A stretch of 64,000 nucleotides of DNA from Castellaniella sp049671645 (GCF_049671645.1 NZ_JBATVG010000002.1:15749-79748), one strand, 5' to 3'; positions 32,282-42,959 are shown, counted from the stretch's first letter. The notes: a model not told the origin generated them from the sequence alone. A program made the numbers and translations.

Positions 32282-32828
32282 ACGACCGGCGGGGCGTTCC
32301 TCGCTGATGTCTCTGCAGCCTGTGGATGCCGCGCCTTTCCACCGGCCCTCATCGGCCTGGCTGGTATGGGGCTCGCTGCTCCTGGTCTGGCTGGCGTCCC
32401 TGTTGCCCTGGCGGCTGTGGCAGCCGGTGCCCGACATGCTGCTGCTGGTGCTGGCATTCTGGTGCCTGCACGAGCCCGGGCGTGTCGGCCTGCTCACCGC
32501 TTTTGTCCTGGGCCTGCTGATGGACGTGCATGATTCCGGCCTGTTGGGGCTGCACGCCTTGAATTATGTGCTGTGCGCCTATGGGGTGCTGCGGCTGCAC
32601 AGACGGCTGCAGCATTTCAATGTCTGGGTCCAGACGCTGCATATGGTGCCGGTTTTCGTGGCGGCGGCCCTGGTGTCGCGACTGCTGGGGGCCTGGCTCA
32701 ATGGCGCCTGGGTGGGTTGGGACTGGCTGTGGGCGGCGCTGATCACCGGCGCGCTGCTGCCTCTGGCGGACGTGCTGCTGTTGCTGCCCCAGCGCCGGCT
32801 GGATGGCGACGACGTCGGCGCAGTGTGA
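32262..32828 (+). CDS. mreD: Rod-shape-determining protein MreD
   Basis: A 188-residue inner-membrane protein with about five hydrophobic helices, part of the rod complex with MreC and RodA. The family block PDMLLLVLAFWCLHEPGRVGLLTAFVLGLLMDVHDSGLLGLHAL is clear. The GTG at 32262 is preferred: GAGGAG lies seven bases upstream and the start overlaps the mreC end by 20 bases, as expected for coupling. An ATG at 32307 is the alternative. Confidence 0.9.
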   Translation: MPLVSTKRPAGRSSLMSLQPVDAAPFHRPSSAWLVWGSLLLVWLASLLPWRLWQPVPDMLLLVLAFWCLHEPGRVGLLTAFVLGLLMDVHDSGLLGLHALNYVLCAYGVLRLHRRLQHFNVWVQTLHMVPVFVAAALVSRLLGAWLNGAWVGWDWLWAALITGALLPLADVLLLLPQRRLDGDDVGAV

Positions 32829-32837
32829 TGGCGCGGC

Positions 32838-34874
32838 ATGTTTGAGTTTCGCAAGACCGGCCTCCATCAGCGGCAGACTGTGCTGTTGCGCGCCTGGGTG
32901 GCGGGCGTGTTTGCCTTGGTGTGCCTGTTGCTGTTGGTCGGCCGCCTGTGGTATTTGCAGATCGTGCGCTATGACAATCTGGCGGCGCGCGCCGATCAGA
33001 ACCGGATCACCATCGTGCCGATCCCGCCCCGGCGCGGCCAGATCACGGATCGCAATGGCGAAACCATGGCGACCAACCAGCGGGATTACACGCTGCTGGT
33101 CACGCGGGCGCAGGTCCAGGGGAAAGTCGAGGATCTGCTGGACCGATTGCGGGAACTCGTCTACATCAGCGACAGCGACCAGCGCAAGTTCCTGCGGCTC
33201 TACCAGCAAAGCGGCCGCTACGCGCCGGTGCTGCTGCGCAATAACCTGAACGACATCGAGGCATCCTGGTTTGCCGTTCATGCCTTTGAATTCCCGGGCG
33301 TCAGCCTGCAGGCCCGCTGGGTGCGCGCCTATCCTCTGCATGAGTCCGCGGCGCATGTGCTGGGCTTCGTCGGCCGGATATCGGAAGCGGACGAGCAGCA
33401 CCTGGAAGATACCGGCCAGGAGGGGAATTACCGGGGTACCCTGGTGATGGGCAAAAAGGGTATTGAAAAGACATGGGAAAAGGTGCTGCATGGCCGCACG
33501 GGGGTCGAGGAGCTGGAAGTGACAGCGACCGGCCGGCCCGTGCGCGAACTGAGCCGTACCGACCCGATTCCGGGGTCGAATCTGGAATTGTCCCTGGATG
33601 CGGGCTTGCAGAAGCTGGCAGAGACCCAATTCGATGGCCGTCGCGGGGCGCTGGTGGCGATTGCGCCGCATACCGGCGAGGTCCTGGCGTTCGTGTCCTC
33701 GCCCTCGTTTGATCCGAATCTGTTCGTCGATGGCATCGACGTGGAGAACTGGCGCAAACTCAATGAGTCGCCGGATCACCCCCTGATCAATCGGCCCTTG
33801 TACGGGACCTATCCGATCGGCTCGACGTATAAGCCCTTCGTCGCCTTGGCGGCTCTGGAAATGGGCTTGCGCGGGGCGCAGGACATGGTCCCCGATCCGG
33901 GGTATTTCGAACTGGCCGGCCAGAAATTCCGCAATGCGGGAGGGGCCGTCTACGGGCCGACCAATCTGCACAAGGCGATCGTCGTGTCCTCGGACACCTA
34001 TTTCTTTTCGCTGGGCGCCCTGATGGACGTCGATGCCTTGCATGATTTCAGCAAGCAGTTCGGGTTTGGCCAGATCACCGGCATCGATCTGGACGGTGAA
34101 CGACGCGGCGTGCTGCCCTCTCGGGAGTGGAAGCGCAAGACCTATAAAAAACCGGCGCAGCAGCATTGGTATCAAGGTGAAACCGTTTCTGTGACGGTGG
34201 GCCAGGGCTACAACGCCTTCACCCTGCTGCAACTGGCGCAGGCCACGTCGGTCCTGGCCAATGACGGGGTCTACATGAAGCCTCATCTGGTGCGCCGTAT
34301 CATCGATCCCCTGACCGGCCGTTTCACGTATCCGGTATTGGCGCCTCAATATACGATCCCGCTCAAGCCCGCCAATCTGAAGGCGGTCCGTGATGCCATG
34401 GTCGACGTCATCAACAAGGGCACCGCGCGGCGGGCCTTCGACGGAGCCGCCTACCAGGCCGCGGGCAAGACCGGCACTGCCCAGGTCTACAGCCTGCGGG
34501 GCGCCAAATACAAGGCGCATGCGGTGGATGAACGCCTGCGCGACCACGCCCTGTTCATGGCCTATGCGCCGGTGGATGACCCGCAGATCGCCGTGGCCCT
34601 GATCGTGGAAAACGGCGGTTGGGGCGCCTCGGTCGCGGCGCCGATCGCCCGCACGGTCTTCGATTATTGGCTGGATCCCGCCCGGGTGGTCAAGCGCCGG
34701 CAGCAGATGCAGGCGGAACAGGCCGCGCGCCAGGCGAACGATGCGGCCGCGCGACCGGGCCTGGGGGCGCCGGACGCATCGCCCGCGCCCGATGACGAAG
34801 AGGCCCCCGAGCCCGCTCCTTTGCCGGATGCCGCTACGCCCCCTGAAGATGGGGCCCAGGAGGACACGCCATGA
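32838..34874 (+). CDS. mrdA: Penicillin-binding protein 2 (elongation transpeptidase)
   Basis: A 678-residue class B PBP anchored by one N-terminal helix (about residues 18-40). The catalytic serine is S329 in GSTYKPF, the second motif is SSD in VVSSDTYFF, and KTG occurs in AAGKTGTAQV. The dimerisation domain contains the RRGQITDRNGE motif. It cross-links peptidoglycan during elongation and pairs with RodA, whose gene starts within its last codons. The C-terminal tail of about 60 residues is Ala/Pro/Asp-rich and likely disordered. Confidence 0.97.
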   Translation: MFEFRKTGLHQRQTVLLRAWVAGVFALVCLLLLVGRLWYLQIVRYDNLAARADQNRITIVPIPPRRGQITDRNGETMATNQRDYTLLVTRAQVQGKVEDLLDRLRELVYISDSDQRKFLRLYQQSGRYAPVLLRNNLNDIEASWFAVHAFEFPGVSLQARWVRAYPLHESAAHVLGFVGRISEADEQHLEDTGQEGNYRGTLVMGKKGIEKTWEKVLHGRTGVEELEVTATGRPVRELSRTDPIPGSNLELSLDAGLQKLAETQFDGRRGALVAIAPHTGEVLAFVSSPSFDPNLFVDGIDVENWRKLNESPDHPLINRPLYGTYPIGSTYKPFVALAALEMGLRGAQDMVPDPGYFELAGQKFRNAGGAVYGPTNLHKAIVVSSDTYFFSLGALMDVDALHDFSKQFGFGQITGIDLDGERRGVLPSREWKRKTYKKPAQQHWYQGETVSVTVGQGYNAFTLLQLAQATSVLANDGVYMKPHLVRRIIDPLTGRFTYPVLAPQYTIPLKPANLKAVRDAMVDVINKGTARRAFDGAAYQAAGKTGTAQVYSLRGAKYKAHAVDERLRDHALFMAYAPVDDPQIAVALIVENGGWGASVAAPIARTVFDYWLDPARVVKRRQQMQAEQAARQANDAAARPGLGAPDASPAPDDEEAPEPAPLPDAATPPEDGAQEDTP

Positions 34875-36013
34875 AGCTCATCGTGCTGGCCGTGCGCCGC
34901 ATGCTGTCGGTCCTGGACTGGCCTTTGCTGATTCTTCTGGTGCTCATGGCGCTGGTCGGCATGGCGACCATGCATTCGGCGGTGGGGAACACCGACTGGC
35001 GCTTCGCCGATCAGTTGCGTAATTTCCTGATCGCTTTTGTCGCCATGTGGGCGGTGGCGTTGATGCGCCCGACCTTCATCATGCGCACTGCCCCGTTCCT
35101 GTATGTCGTGGGCGTGGTGCTGCTGGTGGCGGTGATGTTGTTCGGCGTGACCAGCAAGGGTGCGACGCGTTGGCTGGAGCTCGGATTTGGCCGTGTCCAG
35201 CCATCGGAAATGATGAAGATTGCCGTGCCGCTGATGCTGGCCTGGTATTTTCAGCGGCAGTCCAGCGGGCGTTTCAAGGTGCTGGACTTCCTGGTGGCCG
35301 GGGTGCTGCTGCTGGTGCCGGCCGCGCTGATCATCGAACAGCCTGACCTGGGCACGGCGCTGCTGGTGCTGGCGTCCGGATTTTGCGTGATCTATTTCGC
35401 GGGCCTGTCTTTCAAGTTGCTGGTGCCGGTGGTGCTGGTGGCCGTGCTGGGGCTGGGCACGCTGGTGTCCTACGAGGACCAGATCTGCCAGCCCGATGTG
35501 GACTGGGTGGTCTTGCACGACTATCAGAAATACCGGGTCTGCGTCTTGCTGAACCCCGGTTCCGACCCGCTGGGCAAGGGCTTTCATACGATCCAATCCA
35601 TGATTGCCGTGGGTTCGGGCGGTGTCTACGGCAAGGGATATATGCAGGGCACGCAGACGCACCTGGATTTCATCCCCGAACGCACTACCGATTTCATCTT
35701 TGCCGTGTTTGCCGAGGAGTTCGGTTTCTACGGCGGCGTGACCCTGCTGGTGCTGTATGCCCTGATGGTGCTGCGCGGCCTGACGATCACGGTGCGGGCG
35801 CCCACCCAGTTCGGGCGCCTGCTGGGCGGAGCCATGTCCATGATGATGTTCGTCTACGTCTTTGTGAACATCGGCATGGTGACCGGCGTGCTGCCGGTCG
35901 TCGGGGTGCCGCTGCCTTTCATGAGCTACGGCGGCACGGCCCTGATGACGCTGGGGGTGGCCTGCGGCCTGCTGATGAGTATCGGGGCGCATCAGCCCCG
36001 ATCGTCGGGGTGA
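34871..36013 (+). CDS. rodA: SEDS peptidoglycan polymerase RodA
   Basis: A 380-residue inner-membrane glycosyltransferase of the SEDS family with about ten helices. Recognisable parts are WLELGFGRVQPSEMMKIAVPLMLAWYF, EQPDLGTALLVLASG, the long periplasmic loop with GFHTIQSMIAVGSGGVYGKGYMQGTQTHLDFIPERTTDFIFAVFAEEFGF, and GVPLPFMSYGGTAL. It overlaps mrdA by ATGA and ends the rod operon, 23 nt from the convergent mutY stop. Confidence 0.96.
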   Translation: MKLIVLAVRRMLSVLDWPLLILLVLMALVGMATMHSAVGNTDWRFADQLRNFLIAFVAMWAVALMRPTFIMRTAPFLYVVGVVLLVAVMLFGVTSKGATRWLELGFGRVQPSEMMKIAVPLMLAWYFQRQSSGRFKVLDFLVAGVLLLVPAALIIEQPDLGTALLVLASGFCVIYFAGLSFKLLVPVVLVAVLGLGTLVSYEDQICQPDVDWVVLHDYQKYRVCVLLNPGSDPLGKGFHTIQSMIAVGSGGVYGKGYMQGTQTHLDFIPERTTDFIFAVFAEEFGFYGGVTLLVLYALMVLRGLTITVRAPTQFGRLLGGAMSMMMFVYVFVNIGMVTGVLPVVGVPLPFMSYGGTALMTLGVACGLLMSIGAHQPRSSG

Positions 36014-36036
36014 TGGCCCGGCGTGTCCGGAGTCCT

Positions 36037-37179
36037 TCAGGCGACGGGCGGATACAAACCCAGCAAAAGGCGTGACAGCGGCGCGGGCAGGCCGACTTCT
36101 TGTAGTTGCGCAATGGGTATCCAGGCCGACGTCCCCTCGTATACCGGGATCACGGCCGGGTTGCGCGGCTGCGGCTTGACCGAAGACGCCAGGGGGACAT
36201 GCCCGCCATCGGCCAGGGCCCGGATCGCGGAGCGGGGGCCGGGCGCTCGCACCCGCACCGGCCGCATCAGCAGGCGGAAGTGCGTGAACACGTGTTCGAT
36301 GCCTGCCAGGGCCTGCATCCCCCTGGACGCGGCCGGCAGCCCCGCGCAGGCGGCGTCCAGCGCCGACTGGTCGTCGAAGGTCGGCAGCGCCCACAAGCCG
36401 CCCCAGATGCCGGTATCGGGTCGCCGCTGCAGCCAGAGGTGGTCTTCGCATTCCATGATCAGCATCCAGCAGCAGTGCCGGGCCTGGGCGCGCCGGACGC
36501 GGGGGCTGGGCAGGGTGTTCTGCAAACCTTGCTGCCGGGCGGCGCAGTCCGCCGCCAGCGGACAGCGCGGGCAGTCCGGCCGGGATCGGGTGCAGATCGT
36601 GGCGCCCAAGTCCATCTGACCCTGAGTGTAGGCCTGCATGTCCAGGTCGGCGGGGGCCCGATCCAGCCAGGCCTGGGCGTGCGCCCAGAGCGCGCGCAGC
36701 GTGGCGGTGGCGCCGGGGTCGCCCTGCAGGGCCAGATGCCGTGCCAGCACGCGGCGGACATTGCCATCCAGGATCGGGGCGCGTTCGCCGTAGGCGAAGG
36801 CCGCGATGGCGGCCGCCGTGGAGCGACCGATGCCGGGCAGGGTTTCCAGTTCGGCGGCGCTGCGGGGGAATTGTCCGGCGTGCCGGTCGCGGATCGCCTG
36901 GGCGCAGCGGTGCAGATTGCGGGCGCGGGCATAGTATCCCAGGCCGGCCCAGGCCCGCAGCACTGCATCGGCGGGCGCATCGGCCAGCGCCACGACCGAG
37001 GGAAAGCTGTCCAGGAAGCGCTGGTAGTACGGGATGACCGTGGCGGCCTGGGTCTGCTGCAGCATGATTTCCGACAGCCAGATCCTGTAGGGATCGCGGG
37101 TATGCTGCCAGGGCAGGCCATGGCGGCCGGACTGCCGCTGCCAGGCCGCGATGCGGGATGCGGGGTCTGTCGCCGCCAT
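36037..37179 (-). CDS. mutY: Adenine DNA glycosylase
   Basis: Removes adenine mispaired with 8-oxoguanine. The 380-residue protein has the helix-hairpin-helix LETLPGIGRSTAAAIAAFAYG, the catalytic aspartate in PILDGNVRRVLAR, the Fe-S cluster cysteines CTRSRPDCPRCPLAADC and a C-terminal NUDIX-like 8-oxoG recognition domain. The ATG at 37179 overlaps the ftsX stop (TGATG), so mutY is expressed with ftsEX. Reading-frame extension upstream through ftsX is spurious. Confidence 0.96.
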   Translation of the reverse strand: MAATDPASRIAAWQRQSGRHGLPWQHTRDPYRIWLSEIMLQQTQAATVIPYYQRFLDSFPSVVALADAPADAVLRAWAGLGYYARARNLHRCAQAIRDRHAGQFPRSAAELETLPGIGRSTAAAIAAFAYGERAPILDGNVRRVLARHLALQGDPGATATLRALWAHAQAWLDRAPADLDMQAYTQGQMDLGATICTRSRPDCPRCPLAADCAARQQGLQNTLPSPRVRRAQARHCCWMLIMECEDHLWLQRRPDTGIWGGLWALPTFDDQSALDAACAGLPAASRGMQALAGIEHVFTHFRLLMRPVRVRAPGPRSAIRALADGGHVPLASSVKPQPRNPAVIPVYEGTSAWIPIAQLQEVGLPAPLSRLLLGLYPPVA

Positions 37180-38087
37180 CAGAACTGCGTATGCCGGGTA
37201 ACGGACAGGCGCGCGGCGATCGCCCCCAGCAGAATGATCAGGATGCCGGACAAGAGCAGATCCGGCGCAGCCGGCAGGTGCAGGGACCAGTCGATGCCAT
37301 AGCTCTGTGCGAAATGTCCCAACAGGGTGTTCAGCGGCGCCATGGCCAGCCAGGCCAGCAGCAGGGCCAGCAGGCTGGCTGCCAGGCCGGTCAGGGCGCC
37401 CAGGTACAGGAAGGGCCGTCGGACGAAGGATTCGGTCGCGCCGACCAGTCGTGCCACGGCGATTTCTTCCCGCTGGGTCAGGGCCTGTAGCCGCACGGTG
37501 TTGAATACCGTGGCCAGGACCACCACGATGACGGCGATCGCCAGCAGGCCCAGGCCTACGCGGACGAACGACAACAGGGATTCCAGGCGTCGCACCCATT
37601 CGCTGTCGAGCTGCACGTGATCCACCCCCGGCCATTGCCGCCAGGTGTCGGCCAGTGCGCGCGCCTGTTGGGCGGGGGCATCGGAATCCTTCAGGGTCAC
37701 GATCAGGGCGTCGGGCAGCGGATTGTCGGCCAGGGCGTCCAGGGCCTGAGCCCAGGCCGGGTCCGCGCGCAATTGCGCCATGGCCTGGTCGCGCGGCAGC
37801 AGCCGGGCATCCGATATCTTGTCGCCCGCCTGATCCTGCAGGCGTTTGAGCAGGGCCTGTTGCTGGTCGGCCGACGTGCCCGGGGTCAGGAACAGGGTGA
37901 GTTCCGGGGCCACGGCCAGTTGCCTGGCCAGCGGTTGACTGGACTGCAGCACGGCGGCGCCCAGGATGGGCACCGCCAGCATCAGGGCGATGACGACGAT
38001 GTTGGCCAGGGACGAGAAGGGGTGCAGGCGCAGCCGGCGCAGGGCGACCCGCAGGGCGTAGCGGTGGTGGTGCAGCCAGCGTTTCAT
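37179..38087 (-). CDS. ftsX: Cell-division ABC transporter permease-like protein FtsX
   Basis: A 302-residue protein with four predicted membrane segments (about 22-42, 175-200, 222-250, 268-295) and a periplasmic loop between the first two. FtsEX does not transport; it activates septal wall hydrolases on ATP hydrolysis. The ALTQREEIAVARLVGATESFVRRPFLYLGAL block before the third segment is typical. It overlaps ftsE by ATGA and mutY by one base. Confidence 0.95.
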   Translation of the reverse strand: MKRWLHHHRYALRVALRRLRLHPFSSLANIVVIALMLAVPILGAAVLQSSQPLARQLAVAPELTLFLTPGTSADQQQALLKRLQDQAGDKISDARLLPRDQAMAQLRADPAWAQALDALADNPLPDALIVTLKDSDAPAQQARALADTWRQWPGVDHVQLDSEWVRRLESLLSFVRVGLGLLAIAVIVVVLATVFNTVRLQALTQREEIAVARLVGATESFVRRPFLYLGALTGLAASLLALLLAWLAMAPLNTLLGHFAQSYGIDWSLHLPAAPDLLLSGILIILLGAIAARLSVTRHTQF

Positions 38088-38755
38088 GCGGGGACTCCGG
38101 CTTGGTCGGTGAAGCGGCCGGCGTCGATGTGCAAGGTGCGCTGGGCATAGCGGGCCATCAGGGCCGTGTCGTGCGAGGCGATCAGGGTCGTGACCCCGAC
38201 TTGGTTGAAATCCCGGAAAACATCCATGATGTGTGTGGCGCTGTCGTGGTCCAGGTTGGCGGTGGGTTCATCGGCGATCAGGATGGCCGGGCGCCCGACG
38301 ATGGCCCGGGCGATCGCCAGGCGCTGCTGTTCGCCGCCGGACAGTTCGATGGGCAGCATGGCTTCCTTGCCGCGCAGGCCGACTTTCTCCAGCGCGGCGC
38401 GCGCCCGGGTGGTTGCCATCGCGGGCTCCAGGCCCTGCACGGCCAGAGGCAGCAGCACATTGTCGAACGCATGGCGGTCGAACAACAGGTGGGCGTCCTG
38501 CAGGATCAGGCCGACGGTGCGGCGCAGGTAGGGCAGTGTGCGCGACGACAGGCGATCGATGCGGTGGTTGTTGACGGTGACCGCCCCCCGGCTGGCGGGC
38601 TCCAGCCCTCCCATCAGTTTCAACAGGGTGGATTTCCCCGCCCCCGAGGGGCCGGACACGAAGATGAATTCACCCGGCTCGATGCGAAAGTTGACATCAG
38701 CCAGGATGTTGCGGCCGCGCCCGTAGGATTTGAAGACGTGCTGAAATTCGATCAT
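38084..38755 (-). CDS. ftsE: Cell-division ABC ATPase FtsE
   Basis: A 223-residue ATPase that pairs with FtsX at the division site. Walker A GPSGAGKST, signature LSGGEQQRLAIARAI, Walker B ILIADEPTANLD and the family-typical N-terminus MIEFQHVFKSYG are all clear. First gene of the ftsE-ftsX-mutY unit, divergent from the OmpA-like lipoprotein. Confidence 0.96.
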   Translation of the reverse strand: MIEFQHVFKSYGRGRNILADVNFRIEPGEFIFVSGPSGAGKSTLLKLMGGLEPASRGAVTVNNHRIDRLSSRTLPYLRRTVGLILQDAHLLFDRHAFDNVLLPLAVQGLEPAMATTRARAALEKVGLRGKEAMLPIELSGGEQQRLAIARAIVGRPAILIADEPTANLDHDSATHIMDVFRDFNQVGVTTLIASHDTALMARYAQRTLHIDAGRFTDQAGVPA

Positions 38756-38930
38756 AGGGTCTCTGTGCCGGGCCCTGGCGCCCGTTCGACCTGATTGTAT
38801 TCCGTGTCACCCGACCGGATGGCGAGCCCGGGTGATCTGCGACGAAAAGCCAGAATCGCAACAAGGACTTACATTTGTGCGGACACATCCTGCTACGCTA
38901 GGCGAATCTCATTACGCACAGGAGAGTGCC

Positions 38931-39584
38931 ATGGCAACGGCAACATATTATGTCCCCCGGATAATGGCGGTCGGCAGTCTGGTTTTTCTCACGGCGTGCG
39001 CCAATGTGTCCCCTCAGGGCCAGAATACGGCCATGGGCGCGGGCGCCGGCGCGGCTCTTGGCGCCGGCCTGGGCGTGCTGATCGGAGACAGCAGCAAGGC
39101 AGCGCTGATCGGCGCGGGCATCGGGTCCGTGGTCGGCGGGGTGGTGGGCTATAACTGGAAGGGCATCAAACAGGATGTCGAGAAGTCGGGGGCGTCCAAT
39201 TTAGGGGTTGCCGTGATTGAAATGCCAGATGGGACATTGAAGGTCAATATTCCCAGCAATGTGTCTTTCGATACGAATAAGTCCGTGCTGAAGCCGGAAC
39301 TGCTGCCGGTGCTGGATAGTGTGGCGCGGGCTTTGAATCAGCATCCGGAATTACGGGCCAAGGCGATCGGGTATACGGATACGACGGGCTCGGATGCGAT
39401 CAATATGCCGTTGTCGCAGCGGCGGGCGGGGGCGGTGACGCAGTATCTGGCGGGCCAGGGTGTTGCGCCGGGCCGGCTGACGGCGGAAGGCCGGGGGTCG
39501 GCGAGTCCGGTGGGCGACAACAATACGCCGGAAGGGCGGGCGCTGAACCGGCGGGTGGAATTGTTCCTGTACGCGGTGAAGTGA
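38931..39584 (+). CDS. OmpA-like outer-membrane lipoprotein (YiaD/Pal type)
   Basis: A 217-residue lipoprotein: signal peptide with lipobox LTAC (C23), a glycine-rich glycine-zipper segment (about residues 30-75, GAGAGAALGAGLGVLIGD...GAGIGSVVGGVVGY), then a C-terminal OmpA domain with peptidoglycan-binding features (SFDTNKSVLKPELLPVL, GYTDTTGSDAINMPLSQRRAGAV, NRRVEL). It most resembles YiaD-type proteins that tether the outer membrane to the wall. AGGAGAG precedes the ATG at 38931. The first base of a conserved TGAGTTCTTAAGCCG follows 14 nt after its stop. Confidence 0.9.
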   Translation: MATATYYVPRIMAVGSLVFLTACANVSPQGQNTAMGAGAGAALGAGLGVLIGDSSKAALIGAGIGSVVGGVVGYNWKGIKQDVEKSGASNLGVAVIEMPDGTLKVNIPSNVSFDTNKSVLKPELLPVLDSVARALNQHPELRAKAIGYTDTTGSDAINMPLSQRRAGAVTQYLAGQGVAPGRLTAEGRGSASPVGDNNTPEGRALNRRVELFLYAVK

Positions 39585-39598
39585 TCTGATTGTTCGTC

Positions 39599-39815
39599 TG
39601 AGTTCTTAAGCCGCCCGGAGAGGCCATGCCCCCTCTGCCGACTGTGTCAGGCGGCCCTTCGGGCTGCCCGGATCTTCTTCGTCCGGGCGGGCGTCGGGCG
39701 AACTCGTCGCTTCGCTCCTCAAACACGCCCGACGAAATCCCCCGCCCTCCCTTCAGAAGCATCCGGCGCCAGACAATGTCGGCGCCGGGGGCATGGCCTC
39801 CCCGGGCTCAGAGCG
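39599..39815 (+). repeat. Structured repeat family 2, copy C
   Basis: The outer stem GAGGCCATGCCCCC (39620-39633) pairs with 39787-39800. Inside are a small hairpin GGCCC-TTC-GGGC, TGCCCGGATC, a stem GGGCGG / CCGCCC, and a hairpin CGTCGGGCG / CGCCCGACG. The 55 nt at 39691-39745 are a perfect inverted match to 39995-40049, and about 38 further nt outward match with a few changes. The flank TGAGTTCTTAAGCCG resembles the one beginning copy A of family 1. Confidence 0.8.
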
Positions 39816-39930
39816 GCGTATTTTGGCGAAAAACGGCCTGTTGGGGCGTGGATGCGCGGAATGACGGGTAGTGTGTCCTCTTCGGCCAGTGCGCGTGTTC
39901 GGGTTTGAATTTTCCGCATGCTACTGACTC

Positions 39931-40127
39931 AGCCGGCGCAGCGCCTGGTGGTGGAGCGACCATTCGACTGGTGCCGGATGCTGACGAAGGGAACGCGGGG
40001 GATTTCGTCGGGCGTGTTTGAGGAGCGAAGCGACGAGTTCGCCCGACGCCCGCGTGGACGAGGCAGATCCGGGAAGCCCGGAGGGCCACCAGGAGTGGTC
40101 GCGGAACCACCGGGCGCTGCGCCGGCT
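39931..40127 (-). repeat. Structured repeat family 2, copy C'
   Basis: The inverted partner of copy C. The outer stem AGCCGGCGCAGCGCC (39931-39945) pairs with 40113-40127, continued by GGTGG/CCACC and GCGACCA/TGGTCGC; this sequence is unrelated to the outer stem of copy C. The core (39995-40049) is identical to copy C. In the adjoining stem GGGCGG/CCGCCC of copy C is ACGCGG/CCGCGT here, a two-pair compensatory change. Confidence 0.8.
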
Positions 40128-40250
40128 GCGCCAGCAAAAAACAACAGCGCATGCAAGTACAGAGCCGTGTGTCGCCAAGTGCACCGGGGGAAACCACCGT
40201 GATTGCGAGGCGAGACAGCAAGTCCCTACAGCTTTGAACGCAGGAGGCGA

Positions 40251-40290
40251 TCAACGGTTCCGCCCAGCGTCGACCCGGCGGAACCGTTGA
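40251..40290 (-). terminator. Perfect 14-bp stem-loop after thiC
   Basis: TCAACGGTTCCGCC (40251-40264) pairs with GGCGGAACCGTTGA (40277-40290), 12-nt loop. It lies 20 nt beyond the thiC stop. No U-run follows, so it may stabilise the 3' end rather than terminate by itself. Confidence 0.5.
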
Positions 40291-40309
40291 AGACATCAGA
40301 AACCGCTCA

Positions 40310-42223
<1,914 letters not shown>

Positions 42224-42315
42224 GAGGAAGCTCCAGGTTCGAAAAATTTCGGAAATGGAGCCGAGTCGGGGAGGACGGGAAGCGCGTTCCGGGGAAGAGC
42301 TGGACACCGCGCACG

Positions 42316-42400
42316 CTCCCAGCATCGGCATTATCCGTACTGGTACGAAGGGTGTTTCTCAACCCGCCGGCATTGCCGTCGAGTACCCCTGCGAGAGGGG
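42316..42400 (-). ncRNA. TPP (thi-box) riboswitch upstream of thiC
   Basis: Read on the minus strand it contains the diagnostic thi-box elements in order: CAGGGGTAC, CGGGTTGAGAAACACCC, TTCGTACCAGTACGG, GGATAATGCCGATGCTGGGAGC. It ends about 90 nt before the TTG start of thiC. Binding of thiamine pyrophosphate would repress thiC. Confidence 0.93.
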
Positions 42401-42448
42401 AAGTATAAGGGGATTGCCCGGTGTGCGCCAGCGCGCTCCCGGGGCAGG

Positions 42449-42820
42449 TCAGTATTTGGCGGGGGACAGCAGGCTGTCGATCAGGGCCGAGACGGTCGCC
42501 TCCACCGCTTGCCGGTCTTTTGGCCTCAGCGACCAGAATATCCGGGGTTCGATGGAGGGGAACGGCCAGGGGGACACGGGATCGTGCATGGTGGCGGGAG
42601 TGTGGGGGGCAGGGTGGGCGGCGCCGTCGCCGCGACTCAGCCAATAGATGTCCACACCCAGCGCCTGGGCCAGGTTCAGCAGCTTCTTGGGGGAACGCCG
42701 GCTGCCGTTTTCGTAGCTGGAAATGGCGCTTTGCGACAGCCCGCACGCGTGCGCCAGCTGCGCCTGTGACAGGCCCAGCCGGATCCGGGTTTGCCGCAAT
42801 CGTTCGCCAAAGGTTTCCAC
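42449..42820 (-). CDS. XRE-family HTH transcriptional regulator
   Basis: A 123-residue protein with a Cro/C1-type HTH in residues 5-60 (ERLRQTRIRLGLSQAQLAHACGLSQSAISSYENGSRRSPKKLLNLAQALGVDIYWLSRG), then a proline-rich linker and a short helical tail ending ATVSALIDSLLSPAKY. The start is GTG at 42820 with GAGGG upstream. It is divergent from the winged-helix regulator at 42960, with several dyads between them. There are no phage genes nearby, so it is more likely a chromosomal regulator than a phage repressor. Confidence 0.85.
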   Translation of the reverse strand: METFGERLRQTRIRLGLSQAQLAHACGLSQSAISSYENGSRRSPKKLLNLAQALGVDIYWLSRGDGAAHPAPHTPATMHDPVSPWPFPSIEPRIFWSLRPKDRQAVEATVSALIDSLLSPAKY

Positions 42821-42915
42821 GCCCTCATTGGACTAAAAACGGATAACACGTTGGTGGTCATTGGATATCACTAATGTAATAATAAGAGACTGAATAAGGA
42901 TACTTGCCGTGCCCG

Positions 42916-42934
42916 GATCATCCTGAGGATGATC
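42916..42934. promoter_or_regulatory. Perfect 19-nt palindrome between two divergent regulators
   Basis: GATCATCCT-G-AGGATGATC, 26 nt before the start of the winged-helix regulator gene. A likely operator for one of the flanking regulators; it could also form a small hairpin in the leader. Confidence 0.5.
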
Positions 42935-42959
42935 GCAGACGCGGGCACAGGGGGGACGA

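Larger units (their letters stand above)
39585..40309. other. 725-nt gene-free convergent gap between the OmpA-like gene and thiC
   Basis: It contains a second pair of structured repeats (39599-39815 and 39931-40127), a thiC-proximal stem-loop (40251-40290) and no credible gene. Reading frames that cross the repeats encode the phrase SGVFEERSDEFARRP, which is just the translation of the repeat. Confidence 0.8.

Noticed and set aside
39400..39762. 120-codon frame with SGVFEERSDEFARRP
   Set aside because: Translation of structured repeat copy C running into the 3' end of the OmpA-like gene in antisense; composition and overlap argue against a gene.
39918..40202. 94-codon frame with the same SGVFEERSDEFARRP phrase
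   Set aside because: Translation of repeat copy C'; the phrase arises because the repeat core is identical, not because a protein is conserved.
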